This document shows positions 11,423 to 21,108 of a stretch of 64,000 nucleotides of DNA, in pieces. How positions within the stretch are numbered: position 1 is the stretch's first letter; each line of letters opens with the position of its first letter. Location of the stretch: assembly GCA_012064385.1 (NCBI GenBank), contig QRDG01000955.1, forward strand, positions 124,001 through 188,000, given 5' to 3'. The notes beneath the pieces were generated by a model. The model ran no database searches. It was not told the DNA's origin and was given only the letters and a program-made list of their open reading frames with translations. Both the position numbers and the translations under genes were made by a program. The stretch comes from Puccinellia tenuiflora. Lineage: Eukaryota; Streptophyta; Magnoliopsida; Poales; Poaceae.

Positions 11423-13525
11423 CTACATCCTCTGTAATGTGTCATAATATAAGATGTTGATACTACTTCCACCATCCATGAGCACTTTGTTCAATGTGTA
11501 GCCCCCAACTTGAGGTGCCACCACCAAGGCTAGCTGCCCTGGGTTGTCGACTCTTGGTGGATGATCTGCCCGACTCCATGTGATGGTTTGCTCTGACCAC
11601 CTGAGCCACTGTGGGATTGCCGGCTCCACTGCATTGATAGCTCTAACCTTTAATTTCTTGGCACGCTTGGACGTGCTTGTTGTAAAGACGTGGTAACTGC
11701 CACGACTCGGGTTCTGTGGCCGAGTTGTGACATAATACTGCCCATTGTCATCGTGAAGCTGCTTCGGGTTCTGCTGGAACCCGCCCTGTTGGTTACCTCC
11801 TCCTTGAGGTTGGTTAGGGTTATTGCCGGCTCCTCCACCATGGTTGTCGGGTCCTCCACCATCATTGTTTCCTCTATATCCATTGTTATTGCCTCTATTT
11901 CCTGGTCCTGGGAACCTGGCACGCTGCAAATCCATGCACTGTCCCAGGGTATGACCACACTTGCCGTTTCTGGCGTGTTTGGGGCATGGACTCACCAAAA
12001 CCTCCTCTGTGGTTGGCCTACGCCCCTGATACCCTTGAGAATTGTTGTCCTTGCGTCTGACCCCAGTGTTTGTATTAGCCACTAGGTCAGAGTTGTCTCC
12101 ATATGGTCGCTTGTTACCTCCCTGGTTCTGATTCTGACTTTGATTCTGGTTCTGACCATTGCCACCATGTCCTTTAGGCCCTTCCTCCTGATCCTTTGTT
12201 TTGTCTGTGGCAGCGTGCTTATTAGCGCCTGTCATGATCTCGTCGATCGTAAGGGGAATACCTTGATTCAGGCTCTCCTTCATACGACCCAGCTTCCAGC
12301 TCAAGGGATTGTAGCTGCAATTTCTCTCCATTGCCATTAGCACTGAAATTGTTGGGAGTCCTTGCGATGAGTTGATGATCTCCGACACCCGCTTCATCCA
12401 ATGCCTTGCAGACTCGCCCTTTCTCTGAACACACCGCTCCAAGTCCTCTATGGTACTAAGCTTTTTGCATGTTCCCTGGAAGTTCTGTACGAAAGCCGAC
12501 TTCAACTGCTCCCAAGAATTGATTGATCTAGGAGGCAAGTTACGCATCCACACTTTGGCTGCTCCTTCCATCATAAGGTACATGAATTTGGCACACAGAT
12601 TACCTGTGGCATTGCGGATACTCATTGTCATCTCGTATGTGCCCAACCAGGAAGTTGGGTCCATGTTGGGCTCGTAATTGGGAACTTTACGCGGCTCCTT
12701 GAAGTCGCTGGGGAAAGACTCTGACCTGATGGCATCTGACAGGCACTCTGGTCCTGTTAGTGAAGGAGAGGTACCAGGAAAAGTCACATCTGTGTGCATT
12801 CGGGTTGGCTGAAGCTGGTTATCTGGACCAGCTAGGGCTCTGTCCCTCTCAGCCTCCCGAGCCCTCGCCGCCTCCCTCTCTCGTCGCTGTCTCGCTTCAT
12901 CAACCACCAGTTGAGCTCGTGAGGCAGTTGGTATGTTTGCCCTGTTCCTCTCTTGTTCACGGCGCCTTGCGCTTGTAGAGTTGGCCGGGTGGGACTCGTC
13001 GTGCCGACTCCTCGTGCCGGAGTTGAACGGTGTCGAGTGCAGCCTACTCGCATCTGGAAACGCTGGATAAAGAGCTTGCTGAGTCATTGCTGTCTTCAGC
13101 ATCTCAATAGCACGGCGGGTCTCCTGCCCCGCTGGTCCTTCTGGTATCTCTATATTCTCTAATCTCATTGTTGCCGCATGAACGTTGTCCATAGGGTTAG
13201 AGTAATGCCCCTCTGGAGTACGAAACCTGCCAGGTGGAGGTCCCATACCACCCGTTGATCCTCCTCCGACTCCTCCATCAGGTGGTGGTCCGTTGGTACC
13301 GTTGCCGCCGGGTCCTTCTGGAGGTGGTGGTGGTGGTGGTGGTGTAGCTCCTCCTCCTGCGCCGCCTCCTGCAGCTGATGAACTTCCTAGCCCGGCTCCT
13401 GCGCCTGGACCATTGGGTGTGTTGAACAAAGCAGTTGGGTTGACAATGACTCCTCCACGCAGGCGACTCCTGGCTCTGCGATGCTGGATTGAAGTAAGCT
13501 CTTCCTGGCGACTCCGCAAAATTTG
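11423..13525 (-). pseudogene. Gypsy gag-protease, 5' part disrupted
   Basis: A single open frame on the minus strand. Low-complexity Gly/Pro-rich text (about 13430-13210) is followed by a retrotransposon gag domain (near 12720-12230) with DPTSWLGTYEMTM, AKVWMRNLPPRSI and W..L...F...F. A Gln/Asn/Gly-rich linker follows. The protease region (about 11560-11425) has ALVVAPQVGGYTLNKVLMDGGSSIN, with DGGSS at the active-site position where many families have DSG/DTG. The frame ends at TAG 11420. The apparent N-terminus beyond 13525 is foreign: it reads into an inserted AT-rich transposon, and true gag sequence resumes at 14541. Confidence 0.8.
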
Positions 13526-13768
13526 GTTATATTGAAAGAAAGAACATACACACATTTTAAAGAAATTAAAGACGAATATACACACAATTGTTAGTAGACC
13601 ACACATATTTTATTCATGGTATATATATATATTCTTGTCTCTCACACACACACATGGTATATAATATATAGTAGCTAGAACACACATATTTTAGTAGACC
13701 ACACATATTTTAATACACAAAAAAGTCTTTAATTTCTTTAAAATGTGTTTGTGTTCTATATTTAAATT
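13522..13768. repeat. AT-rich foldback unit, copy 1
   Basis: First copy of the unit described at 13887-14130. The left inverted arm is degraded (starting near 13540). The right arm at about 13723-13768 is intact. The core contains GTAGACCACACATATTTT and TATATA/CACACA microsatellite runs. About 118 bp of partly repeated AT-rich sequence separates it from copy 2. Confidence 0.6.
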
Positions 13769-13886
13769 TACACAAAATTTTTTTGGATAAATTGAAATAT
13801 AGAACACAAACACATTTGTTATGCTTTAAAAAAACATTTTTGGTTATATTGAAATAAAAAAAATTCGTTTAAAATTTTTTTGGTTA

Positions 13887-14130
13887 AATTTAAATATAGA
13901 ACACAAACACATTTTAAAGAAATTAAAGACGAATATATACACAATTGTTAGTAGACCACACATATTTTATTCATGGTATATATATATATATTCTTGTCTC
14001 ACACACACACACACATGCTATATAATATATAGTAGCTAGAACACACATATTTTAATAGAGCATACATATTTTGATACACAAAAAAAGTCTTTAATTTCTT
14101 TAAAATGTGTTTGTGTTCTATATTTAAATT
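13887..14130. mobile_element. MITE-like unit with 44-bp perfect inverted repeats
   Basis: Positions 13887-13930 are the exact reverse complement of 14087-14130 by my reading. Between them lie (TA)n and (CA)n runs and a repeated ACACACATATTTTA segment. The unit is 244 bp, AT-rich and non-coding. It abuts the hairpin array at 14131. No clear target duplication is visible; it may be an internal part of the CACTA derivative. Confidence 0.7.
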
Positions 14131-14515
14131 CTGTGGCGCATAGAGCAGGATGCGCCACAGAAAGTGTCATTTCTGTGGCGCATCTCACTCAATTTTTTGG
14201 GGCGGGGACCACCCATATTTCTGTGGCGCATGGATCCAGATGCGCCACAGAAACACATATTTTTGTGGCGCATCCTTCGCCATGCGCCACAGAAAATGTG
14301 GAGTAGGCTGCAATCCAGCCGTGGTTGTGGGGCCCACTAGTTTTCTGTGGCGCATGGACACGGGTGCGCCACAGAATAACATATTTCAGTGGCGTATCTG
14401 TTAGATATGCGCCACAGAAAGGGGAGGATTTCTATGGCGCACGGCCAACGGTGCGCCACAGAATATATTCTGTGGCGCACGGCTACTTTAGTGCGCCACA
14501 GAATATCTATCCACC
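14131..14515. repeat. Array of seven GTGGCGCA hairpins
   Basis: Seven successive inverted-repeat pairs of TTCTGTGGCGCAT against ATGCGCCACAGAA, with loops of a few bases to about 60 bp. Some arms have variants (GTGGCGTAT, ATGGCGCAC). These are the typical subterminal repeats of grass CACTA elements. The array lies just inside the CACTA terminus at 14537. Confidence 0.8.
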
Positions 14516-14540
14516 TATAGCTAGTTTCCTAGTAGTGTAA

Positions 14541-15174
14541 CCCGGGCCCGCTCTTCCGCCAATCTGCGATTTGCCTCGTTGATTTCCGCTAGTTGCCTCT
14601 CCATTGCAGCACGCGCACTGGCTAACTCGGCCGCCCGCTCTGCTGCGTTGCTTGCATTGATTTACTTTGTCAGCAGGCTTGGATCAAACTGATTTCCGCC
14701 GTTCCCAGACATGTAGACACCAACGACGCGGGCGCGTACTGGCGACTCCTCGTAATCCTCCTCCTCAATTCCATACCCAAGATGATCCTCAAACAAGGGT
14801 AAGATAGACTCTGAATCGGCGTCGTAACCTGGCTCCATACATGGCTCTGCCAGCGACTCCTCCTCATTGTTGACAGCAAGCTGTTTCTCTGGCTCGGCGA
14901 TGATGCTGACTTCTGATGTGCCGACCGACTCCTCGTCGTCGGACTCGACAACAACTGTAGGCTCTGATACTGATTCCGCCGAGTTAGCGCGAAGTCCTGA
15001 CGCACAAACCATGCCGACGAACACATTGATCCCTCCAAAGACAAGCTGATAACCATCGTCGACTTCATGCATATCTGAAGTCCAACCGGAGTCATTGATC
15101 TCGGTTTCTCCATGCTCATCAGTGTAGACTCGCCCGATGGCGAGTTTCTCCATGGCCCGGCGAGCAGCTCCCAC
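14541..15174 (-). pseudogene. N-terminal part of gag of the Tat-like element
   Basis: The frame begins at MRHGVEIVGAARRAMEKL (ATG near 15194-15192), continues through an acidic region (ESDDEESVGTSEVS, YGIEEEDYEESP), and reaches SGNGGNQFDPSLLTK before TAA at about 14660. Beyond the stop the same frame continues as an Ala/Glu-rich heptad-like segment (INASNAAERAAELASARAAMERQ) up to the transposon boundary at 14540. The C-terminal rest of gag is at 13525-11423. The open frame also extends upstream through the PBS into the 5' LTR, which is probably fortuitous. Confidence 0.6.
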
Positions 15175-15197
15175 AATCTCAACTCCATGCCTCATAG

Positions 15198-15216
15198 GCC
15201 CCACGGTGGGCGCCAA
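15198..15216 (-). other. Primer binding site-like sequence
   Basis: On the minus strand TTGGCGCCCACCGTGGGGC directly follows the LTR end. TGGCGCC matches the start of PBSs used with tRNA-Asp-like primers, but bases beyond differ from the common TGGCGCCGTTGCCGGGG, so the primer is not certain. Confidence 0.5.
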
Positions 15217-15217
15217 C

Positions 15218-15785
15218 TGTCGTCGGGTTGTCACGGCAAGTCCTTCCTCTGGGAAGGTGAGTTCTGGGGCCATTGATGATTGAAGTACGTAGGAGAGGTT
15301 AATCTCGCCAAAGGACATAGATTTACCCAGGTTCGGCCCCTCTTGATTAGAGGTAAAGACCTACTTCCTGCTTCTCTTTATTGTTATAGATCTGATCTCG
15401 ATTACAAGGTTTCGGCTCCTATCTGGGGAGTCGGCGACTATGAATCTGGTGTTTCTGGATTGCTTAGGGCTCGTCTGGCTTCTCTTGACTTATTGATCTA
15501 AGGTCCGGGACCCCGCTTATAAAGGTGGCCGGGTCCCTGGACTTACAACTTACACCGAGTCACACTAGAACACGGAGTCCTACTCTACGTCTTGGGCTTC
15601 CAAGTTAGAGCTCCGGGTTGTACTTGGACTCCTTCCTGACGGGTCCCTTTTCCGTCATGGGCCTTGGTCAGCTTGTCTCCAGCCCAGCCCATGTGACTTG
15701 ATGCATGACTCGGCTTTGGCCTTCTTGGTCTTGGCGGGTCTACTTTCCGGGTCCATGGGCCTACCTATAAAGCATCCCCCCATCA
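15218..15785 (-). repeat. 5' LTR of the Tat-like element
   Basis: 568 bp, plus-strand text from TGTCGTCGGGTTGTC to CCCCCCATCA. It shares nearly all blocks with 1699-2233 but carries about 30 bp more near 15440-15475. On its right it abuts the second exon of another antisense gene copy (15786), so it was inserted into, or recombined with, a related older element. Confidence 0.85.
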
Positions 15786-17087
15786 GGCACCTTTGGGACT
15801 CCAGTTCGCTCCTTCCTCTTCAAAGTCTTACGAGGCATCGGGGCCGGGTCCTTATCACTAGACGACTCGCCAGAGGAAGTCGTCATAGCAGTTGGTGGGT
15901 TCCCAGCGGAAGGATCCCTGGCACCATCATCAGGAGCCTTAGGAGAGGACTCCCGGATTTCTTCATTGCCCTCGTCGCTTTCAGCGCTGGCGCCTTGGTC
16001 ATTGGGTGACCACCATCTATTAGTAAGCCATGCACAAGTTCAGAAAGGTACAATCAGACAAAGAAGCAGTTGAAGTACAGTAAGAGTAAAGTCAAAGTAT
16101 AAGTTTCGAGCAACTTACTGCTGGAGGAGGAGTCGTTACACAGAAAGGTGAAAGACCAAAGCTTTCCTGGTCCTTCACCAGCTTGCCAGTCAGTTTCCTC
16201 ACCAATCTGTTAATATCAGTAGTGCTGGCTTGATTCTCCGTCATCCGGAGGTCGTCTGTCACACAGCGAGTGTACTCGACAATTAGCCGAGTCCTGGGAC
16301 TAAGTGGCTGGATTCTCCAAGTCGTCCAGCAGAGCACCAGGTCCATTACCCCGAGTCCATGCGCTACAAGAGCGCGGAGTCGTCCCATCAAGGAGTCGAC
16401 CTTTGGGCGAGCATCTTCAGAGCATTTGGCTTTCATGTTGGCATTTATCTGGAGACTTTCAGAAGAGAAGTCGGGAAGATGGGGCTCGTCCACAGGGGAC
16501 GTGTCCTTGCAATAGAAGTAAGTTTTCTGCCAGTCCTTGATATGACTCGGCAGAATAGGTTTGGGAAAGAGAGAGCCCTGGCCGCGTTGTAAAGAAACAC
16601 CACCACATTTGAGAAGTGGGCCACCAGCACGCTCAGGCTGGGGATTACAGTAGAAGAGTTCAAGAAAGAAGTCCAAATCCAGCTTGATTTGAAGATAATC
16701 TTCCCATAAAGTTACGAAATTGGAGAGATTCAAGATGGAATTGGGGGCAAGATCATGGATTCTAAGCTTGTAGAAATCAAGGACCTGATGGAAAAATAGA
16801 TTGCCGGGAGGAGTGAAGCCGCGGAAGAGATGCTCACCGAAGACGACGACCTCCCCGACAGCCGGTGATGGTTTAGTTTCCTCGCCGGCAGCGCACCAGG
16901 AGATGCTGGCGGAGATGAGCCCGGACTCCTCGTACCCTTTGAGGGAGTCCTGGATCAGCAGAGATCTGCCCAAGTTGGCGGAGATTGTCCGCTTTGATGC
17001 GGGCGCAGCAGCGGCGGCGGCGGCAATGTCCACCACCGAGCCCAAGGTCTTCTTCCCCTTAGCAGCCTTGGAGAGCTTGGGTGCCAT
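15786..17087 (-). pseudogene. Second antisense gene (aORF), truncated paralogue
   Basis: The start is MAPKLSKAAKGKKTLGS at 17087, chosen to match the paralogue at 2785. Exon 1 (17087 to about 16120) has the same conserved blocks: HLFRGFTPPGNLFF, LRIHDLAPNSILNLSNFVTL, FYCKDTSPVDEP and CWTTWRIQPLSPRTRLI. A donor GTAAGT lies at 16119 and an acceptor-like ATAG before 16016. Exon 2 (16016-15786) encodes an acidic Ser/Pro-rich segment ending VPKVP, equal in place to the AAVPKVP part of the plus-strand paralogue, and is cut there by the LTR at 15785. Exon 1 is open throughout. It is antisense to its own element, whose LTR is at 17676-18241. Confidence 0.65.
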
Positions 17088-17675
17088 GGCGAGAGAAAGG
17101 TGTGCGTGCGTGAGAGAGAAAGAGCACGTGCGGGCGGAGGAAGAAGACGAAGTGGAAGCAGAAAGGGTGAAGTGAAGATCTGGTCCCCACACTTAAATAA
17201 AGGGGATAAGTGAACCCTAGAGAACAACGACGCTGTCTGTTGCGCTAGATGCGCGGGAATTGCAGGAATCGCGGGATTTTATCCATTTGCAAAGATACGC
17301 GGCGAAACCGAAGCATCCCGATGACCACGGTCAAACAGATGACACATGCGGAAATGAAATAACAAAATGATTCAGAAGAGCCGGCTCGTTTTTAAAAGAC
17401 GAGTCCCCAATATGGATAAGTGAGAAGTTTGCCCTCCTAGCCAACTCGTAAAGGGCTATGGCCACATGACCAACCAGGGAGTGGGGGTCGATTGTGAGGC
17501 CAGAGTAAAGGAGAGGGATGACTTGTTTTTATCAAGTTTCTTTATGTTTATGCAGGAATTTATCTTGGAGCCAGCAGCAGACGACTTCCGAGTTATCAAC
17601 TCCAAAAAAGAAGCCGGAGAAAAGGGAGCCGGATGTATACGCCAAGACTGCGCCCAAGATAAATTCGGGGGCTAC
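17088..17675. other. aORF promoter region and PPT of a plus-strand Tat relative
   Basis: Spacer between the start of the minus-strand antisense gene and the LTR at 17676. On the minus strand a TTATTTAAG TATA-like site lies near 17197-17189, about 105 bp above the ATG at 17087. The right end (17663-17675) is ATTCGGGGGCTAC, identical to the PPT at 2234. No other gene is seen. Confidence 0.55.
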
Positions 17676-18241
17676 TGATGGGGGGATACTTTCCAGGTAG
17701 GCCCATGGAGCCGGAAAGTGGACCCGCCAGAACCTAGGAGGCCCAAGTCGGGTTACACTTCAAGCAACATGGGCTGGACAAGGAATAAGCCGGCCAGCCC
17801 GTTACGAGTCAGCAGAAGGGAAAGGACCCGGCGGGGACCGGAGTCCAAATACAACCCGGAGTACCAACTTGGAAGGTGAAGACCTAGAGTAGGACTCCGT
17901 ATTCAAGTGTAACTCAACATAAGTTGTAAGTCCAGGGACCCGACAATTTTTATAAGGAGGGCCCTAGACCTTAGATCGGGCTAGGTCTCATAAGCTCTCA
18001 AGAAACACCAAACCCGTAGTCGCCGACTCCCAAGTTAGAGGAGTCGAAACCCTGTAATAGAGATCAAGTCCACAACAATAAAGAACAAGCAGGAAGTAGG
18101 TCTTTACCTCTAAACAGAGGGGCCGAACCTGGGTAAATTCATTATCCCCTTGTCGAGATTAACAACTCCTGTGTCCTAGTCGCCAATGGCCCCACAACTT
18201 AGCTTCCCGGAGGAAGTACTTGCTGTGACAACCCCACGACA
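17676..18241 (+). repeat. 3' LTR of a second Tat-like element (plus orientation)
   Basis: 566 bp from TGATGGGGGGATAC to CCCCACGACA, matching the reverse complement of the LTRs at 1699 and 15218. A PPT lies on its left and the antisense gene copy beyond. This element is inverted relative to the 1.7-15.8 kb element. Everything left of 15786 (its gag-pol and 5' LTR) is missing. Confidence 0.8.
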
Positions 18242-18520
18242 CCGCCTGAAACGGTACGACGCATGCAACGATACGATGACTCGATGGCGCCTGCATCGCT
18301 GAATCACTACCGCCTGCGCTTCAACGCGTCGCATAGTTTCGTGTCGATGATAGGCGGGCCCAATCTATCGGATGCGCGGGCCAGACCGTGTCCGGCACCG
18401 CCAAGACAACTCTCAAAGTTGGAGATCCAGTTAGTGGTGCCGGATGGTATTCGGAACGAACAAGAGCTTTGGGACTCCGGTTTAACCGATTTTAGGTGCT
18501 TTAGGGGCTCCCCGATGGAG
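18242..18520. other. Unassigned flank between LTR and LINE poly-A
   Basis: About 280 bp of moderately GC-rich DNA. I see no gene, repeat or duplication linking it to either side. Confidence 0.5.
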
Positions 18521-18926
18521 TTTTTTTTTTTGACCGGAACACATGCATTCCATTAGGACACGGCTAAGGCACACTTCTTTTGGGCTTGTGATTCACCATA
18601 AGCTAGCTGATGGATTTCGGTGGGGAGAAACTGCGGTGGGGAGAAGCCTGTAGAAACTCCTCAGGAGACATCTTTTGGGCTTCTACAATTTTGGCTTATT
18701 TGTTGTGTTGAGTTGTAAGATGTCTATAACGCCCCTGTATTTGATATGTACTGTACTAAATATCATACGTGTGTCATTTTTAGTAGAATTTTTTTAGTAG
18801 AAAAACATATACAAGTAAAAATAATAATACGATAATAATAAAAACATGGTATCATATAATAATTCAGTACATGCCAAAATAAAATAAATGTCATAGTGAT
18901 TTTTAAATTACAATAAAATGAACCAC

Positions 18927-19338
18927 TCAAGCTACCAAACTCTCAGCGATGCTCTGTCGTAGTGTAGCCATAGCGCTCTCAGATGAAGAGGACCAGACAT
19001 ATGGAGTTGTCATTACTTGTATCTCAAGTGTCCACCAATCATCGCTAGCATCAATGGTCCCCGTGATTGGATCTCTTCCTAGACCGGTTGCATGTTGCAC
19101 CAATCTCTTCCAAACCGTGTAATCTTTTTTAAGTGTTTCCCACCTATTTTTCATTTGTTTGCGATCATAATTTCTTTTCGTGCGGCTCGTTGAACTTCTT
19201 AACCAAACTAGCATAACCGAGGGCATTTAGAACTTGGGCCGGACGATTATTTGCATTTACTTCTTCAATGCACACGTCAAGAAATATACGATGAGCAACG
19301 GGATCCCAAGTTGCTTTCACATGTTTCGGCTTTGCCAT
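18927..19338 (-). pseudogene. Myb/SANT-like DNA-binding gene of the Harbinger-type element
   Basis: The frame opens at MAKPKHVKATWDPVAHRIFL (ATG at 19338), runs through DVCIEEVNANNRPAQ, and hits a stop after a frameshift near 19190. The other frame continues KRNYDRKQMKNRWETLKKDYTV, HATGLGRDPITGTIDASDDWW. This is the Myb/SANT-like domain (Myb_DNA-bind_3 type) found in the accessory protein of plant PIF/Harbinger elements and in related host genes. In that family the protein cooperates with the DDE transposase at the element ends. Truncated and frameshifted here. Confidence 0.7.
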
Positions 19339-19589
19339 CTAGATACAGAATAACATTGAAATTAACATAATTGAAATACCTATGCATCCATTCGGTTCTC
19401 AGCTAAAATAATAGTGAAATTAACTGAAATACCTATGAAATTAACATAACTGAAGCTACTGTGTTGTCCAACAAATAGAGCATGGTTACCGCTACTGTAT
19501 ACAACTACTTGCATCGTCTCAAAGATAAACGTAGCAGAGACGGGGCAGAGCATGGTTACCGCTGCTTGCATCGACATGGTTCGTCGCGA

Positions 19590-19760
19590 GTCGGGTACAG
19601 CAACTTTCGGGGCGGAACGAGTCGAGGCAGAGCGAGCAGCAGCAGCTGTCGGAGCCGAGGCGGAGCGACCAGTACCAGCTGCCGGAGCCGAGGAGGAAGG
19701 AAACGGGGCGGCGGCAGAGCAGCAGCTGCCGGAGCCGACGCGGTCCTTGTGGGCGAGCTA
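19590..19760. repeat. GC-rich minisatellite-like stretch
   Basis: Imperfect copies of a unit of about 45-50 bp containing GAGCCGAGGCGGAGC and CAGCAGCTGCCGGAGCC, inside the Harbinger-type element upstream of its Myb gene. Open frames on both strands here are low-complexity and not called as genes. Confidence 0.5.
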
Positions 19761-21108
19761 GGGACGGGGAGAGCTTCAGAACGGAGAGGAATCGAGGCGG
19801 AGTAGTGCGATCCGGCGACGGCGAAGCTGGATCTGGTGGTGGCCGGGGTGGGTGCGGCGCGGTGGCTGGGATGGGGCAAGCGGCGGCGGCGGGGATGGGG
19901 CAAGACTGTGGAGGTCGTGTTTTGGGAGGATAGCCTAGTCCGTTTTCTGGACCGAGGTGTATCGAGTCGGGCAGAGCAACGCTTCGCTGCGGACGCGCGG
20001 GGTGGCAGTATCTTCGTAATTATGCAGAACAACATGTCTGTTTTCCTCGTACCCCCTCGCTGCCGAGACGAGAAGCTCGGGAATCAGGTCGTTCCTCGTT
20101 TTTGCAAATACACAGCGGCGACGCTTCTCGGTGGAAATAAGCGGGCCAGAATTCAGAGACTTCTTTTGGGCTTCAGCGGTTGTGGACCTAGAAGCTACTC
20201 AGGAAGCCAAAAGAAGTGTCCCTAAATTGCCGGCCGCAAGACGAGATACATCATCTGGGAACCCCAACAACCACATAGATTGGTTGTTCTGGTCCATCCC
20301 CATACCCATAGCTGCTAAAACATGAGCAGGTTTATTATATTCCCTTGGACAATACTCAACTGTGTAGTCAATAAACTCCATAGCAAGCTGAAACTTGATG
20401 TCAAGGAAGAGTTGTCCCAATCTAGCCTGATCAAGCGATGGTGTTTCAATTGCATTCTTGAGAACTTGGCTATCAGTCGAGATAATCACTCTTCCAATAC
20501 CCATCTGGTCGGCGATACAAAGACCATTCTGTACAGCCATTGTTTCCGCATGAAGCGCATCAGACAAGTGATGTGCATGGCCGGCAGCAACAAAAATAAT
20601 CTCGCCCCGCTGATCACCAGCAATGGCACCCCAGCCTCCAGAGTGAGATCTCTCCATGAACGCACCGTCCGTATTCAACTTGATAAAATTTTCTGGGGGT
20701 GGAGACCACCGGCTATTACTACACACCTTCTGATTGGTTTTAGGTTTGCAAAACTAAAGCCATTCATTTGTGTGACGAATTACCAGGAATTGGAATTCCC
20801 CGTCAGCTAGCCTTTTCTGATTATGATTCTCTTTATTTCTCTCCGACCACCAGCACCATAATAAGGCTACTGTTCTCATCTTCTGATCATAAGGTAACTG
20901 CATGATCCGCTGCAGTACACGAAGAGGCCCTTGGCGAGTCATCAACTCTTCTCTGACATTGTCCAGCTGCAGAATTCGCCAAAGCTTTTTCACTCCTTTG
21001 CATCTGAAAAATAGATGACCACCATCTTCGAATTGACGCCTGCACACCACACAATTTGTATCTAACTCGACTCCTCTTCGTTCAATATTCCTATGCAAAG
21101 AAAAGTGA

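Larger units (their letters stand above)
13518..14537 (-). mobile_element. CACTA-type (En/Spm) non-autonomous insertion, one end seen
   Basis: Gag coding sequence is interrupted between about 13518 and 14540. The right boundary, read on the minus strand, starts CACTACTAGGAAACTAGC at 14537, the terminal motif of grass CACTA transposons. It is followed inward by many palindromic copies of a GTGGCGCA motif, as expected for subterminal transposase-binding repeats. The three bases outside are TAA. No matching CACTA terminus is visible at the left boundary, which starts in AT-rich repeats, so that end is lost or replaced. No transposase is encoded. Confidence 0.65.
1699..15785 (-). mobile_element. 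Decayed Ty3/gypsy retrotransposon, Tat lineage-like
   Basis: Two LTRs in direct orientation (1699-2233 and 15218-15785) enclose, on the minus strand, gag, protease, reverse transcriptase, RNase H, a second RNase H and integrase in gypsy order. A long antisense gene occupies the space between pol and the 3' LTR. A second RNase H plus an antisense extra ORF is the layout known for the Tat lineage (RIRE2, Grande, Ogre relatives). The body is dead: stops in gag and pol, frameshifts, and a CACTA-derived insertion in gag. The 5-bp flanks differ (CTTAG at 1694-1698 against GGCAC at 15786-15790), and the LTRs differ visibly, including about 30 bp extra in the right one. The pair may therefore not come from one simple insertion. 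Confidence 0.8.
18568..20222. mobile_element. PIF/Harbinger-type transposon inserted in the LINE
   Basis: Ends are GGCACACTTCTTTTGGGC at the left and, inverted, GGGACACTTCTTTTGGC at the right. TAA flanks both sides (18565-18567 and 20223-20225), the TWA target preference of PIF/Harbinger. Removing it joins the LINE RNase H coding sequence to its own stop and poly-A, which confirms the boundaries. Length 1655 bp. It contains a broken Myb-like gene but no DDE transposase, so it is non-autonomous. Additional internal copies of the CTTCTTTTGGGCTT motif lie near both ends. Confidence 0.75.
18521..21108 (-). mobile_element. L1-type LINE 3' fragment (zf-RVT and RNase H)
   Basis: On the minus strand, a reverse-transcriptase-associated zinc region (about 21108-20754) has NIERRGVELDTNCVVC, FEDGGHLFFRCKGVKKLW. 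After a TAG stop near 20753 an RNase H domain (20726-20230) follows with KLNTDGAF, ISTDSQVLKNAI and CPREYNKPAHVLAAMG. The frame is then split by a DNA transposon (18568-20222). After the split the last codons, a TAA stop, about 35 bp and a poly-A (plus-strand T run at 18521-18532) complete the LINE 3' end. RT and ORF1 are absent, as expected for 5' truncation. The left junction near 21108 is approximate and I found no target duplication. Confidence 0.75.

Noticed and set aside
14131..14515. Repeated palindromes resembling a repeat-spacer array
   Set aside because: Loops vary widely in length and the motifs match CACTA subterminal repeats next to a CACTA terminus.
19556..20035. 159-codon minus frame in the Harbinger-type element
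   Set aside because: Low-complexity Pro/Arg/Ala text over a GC-rich repeat, and mirror frames on the other strand are equally open.
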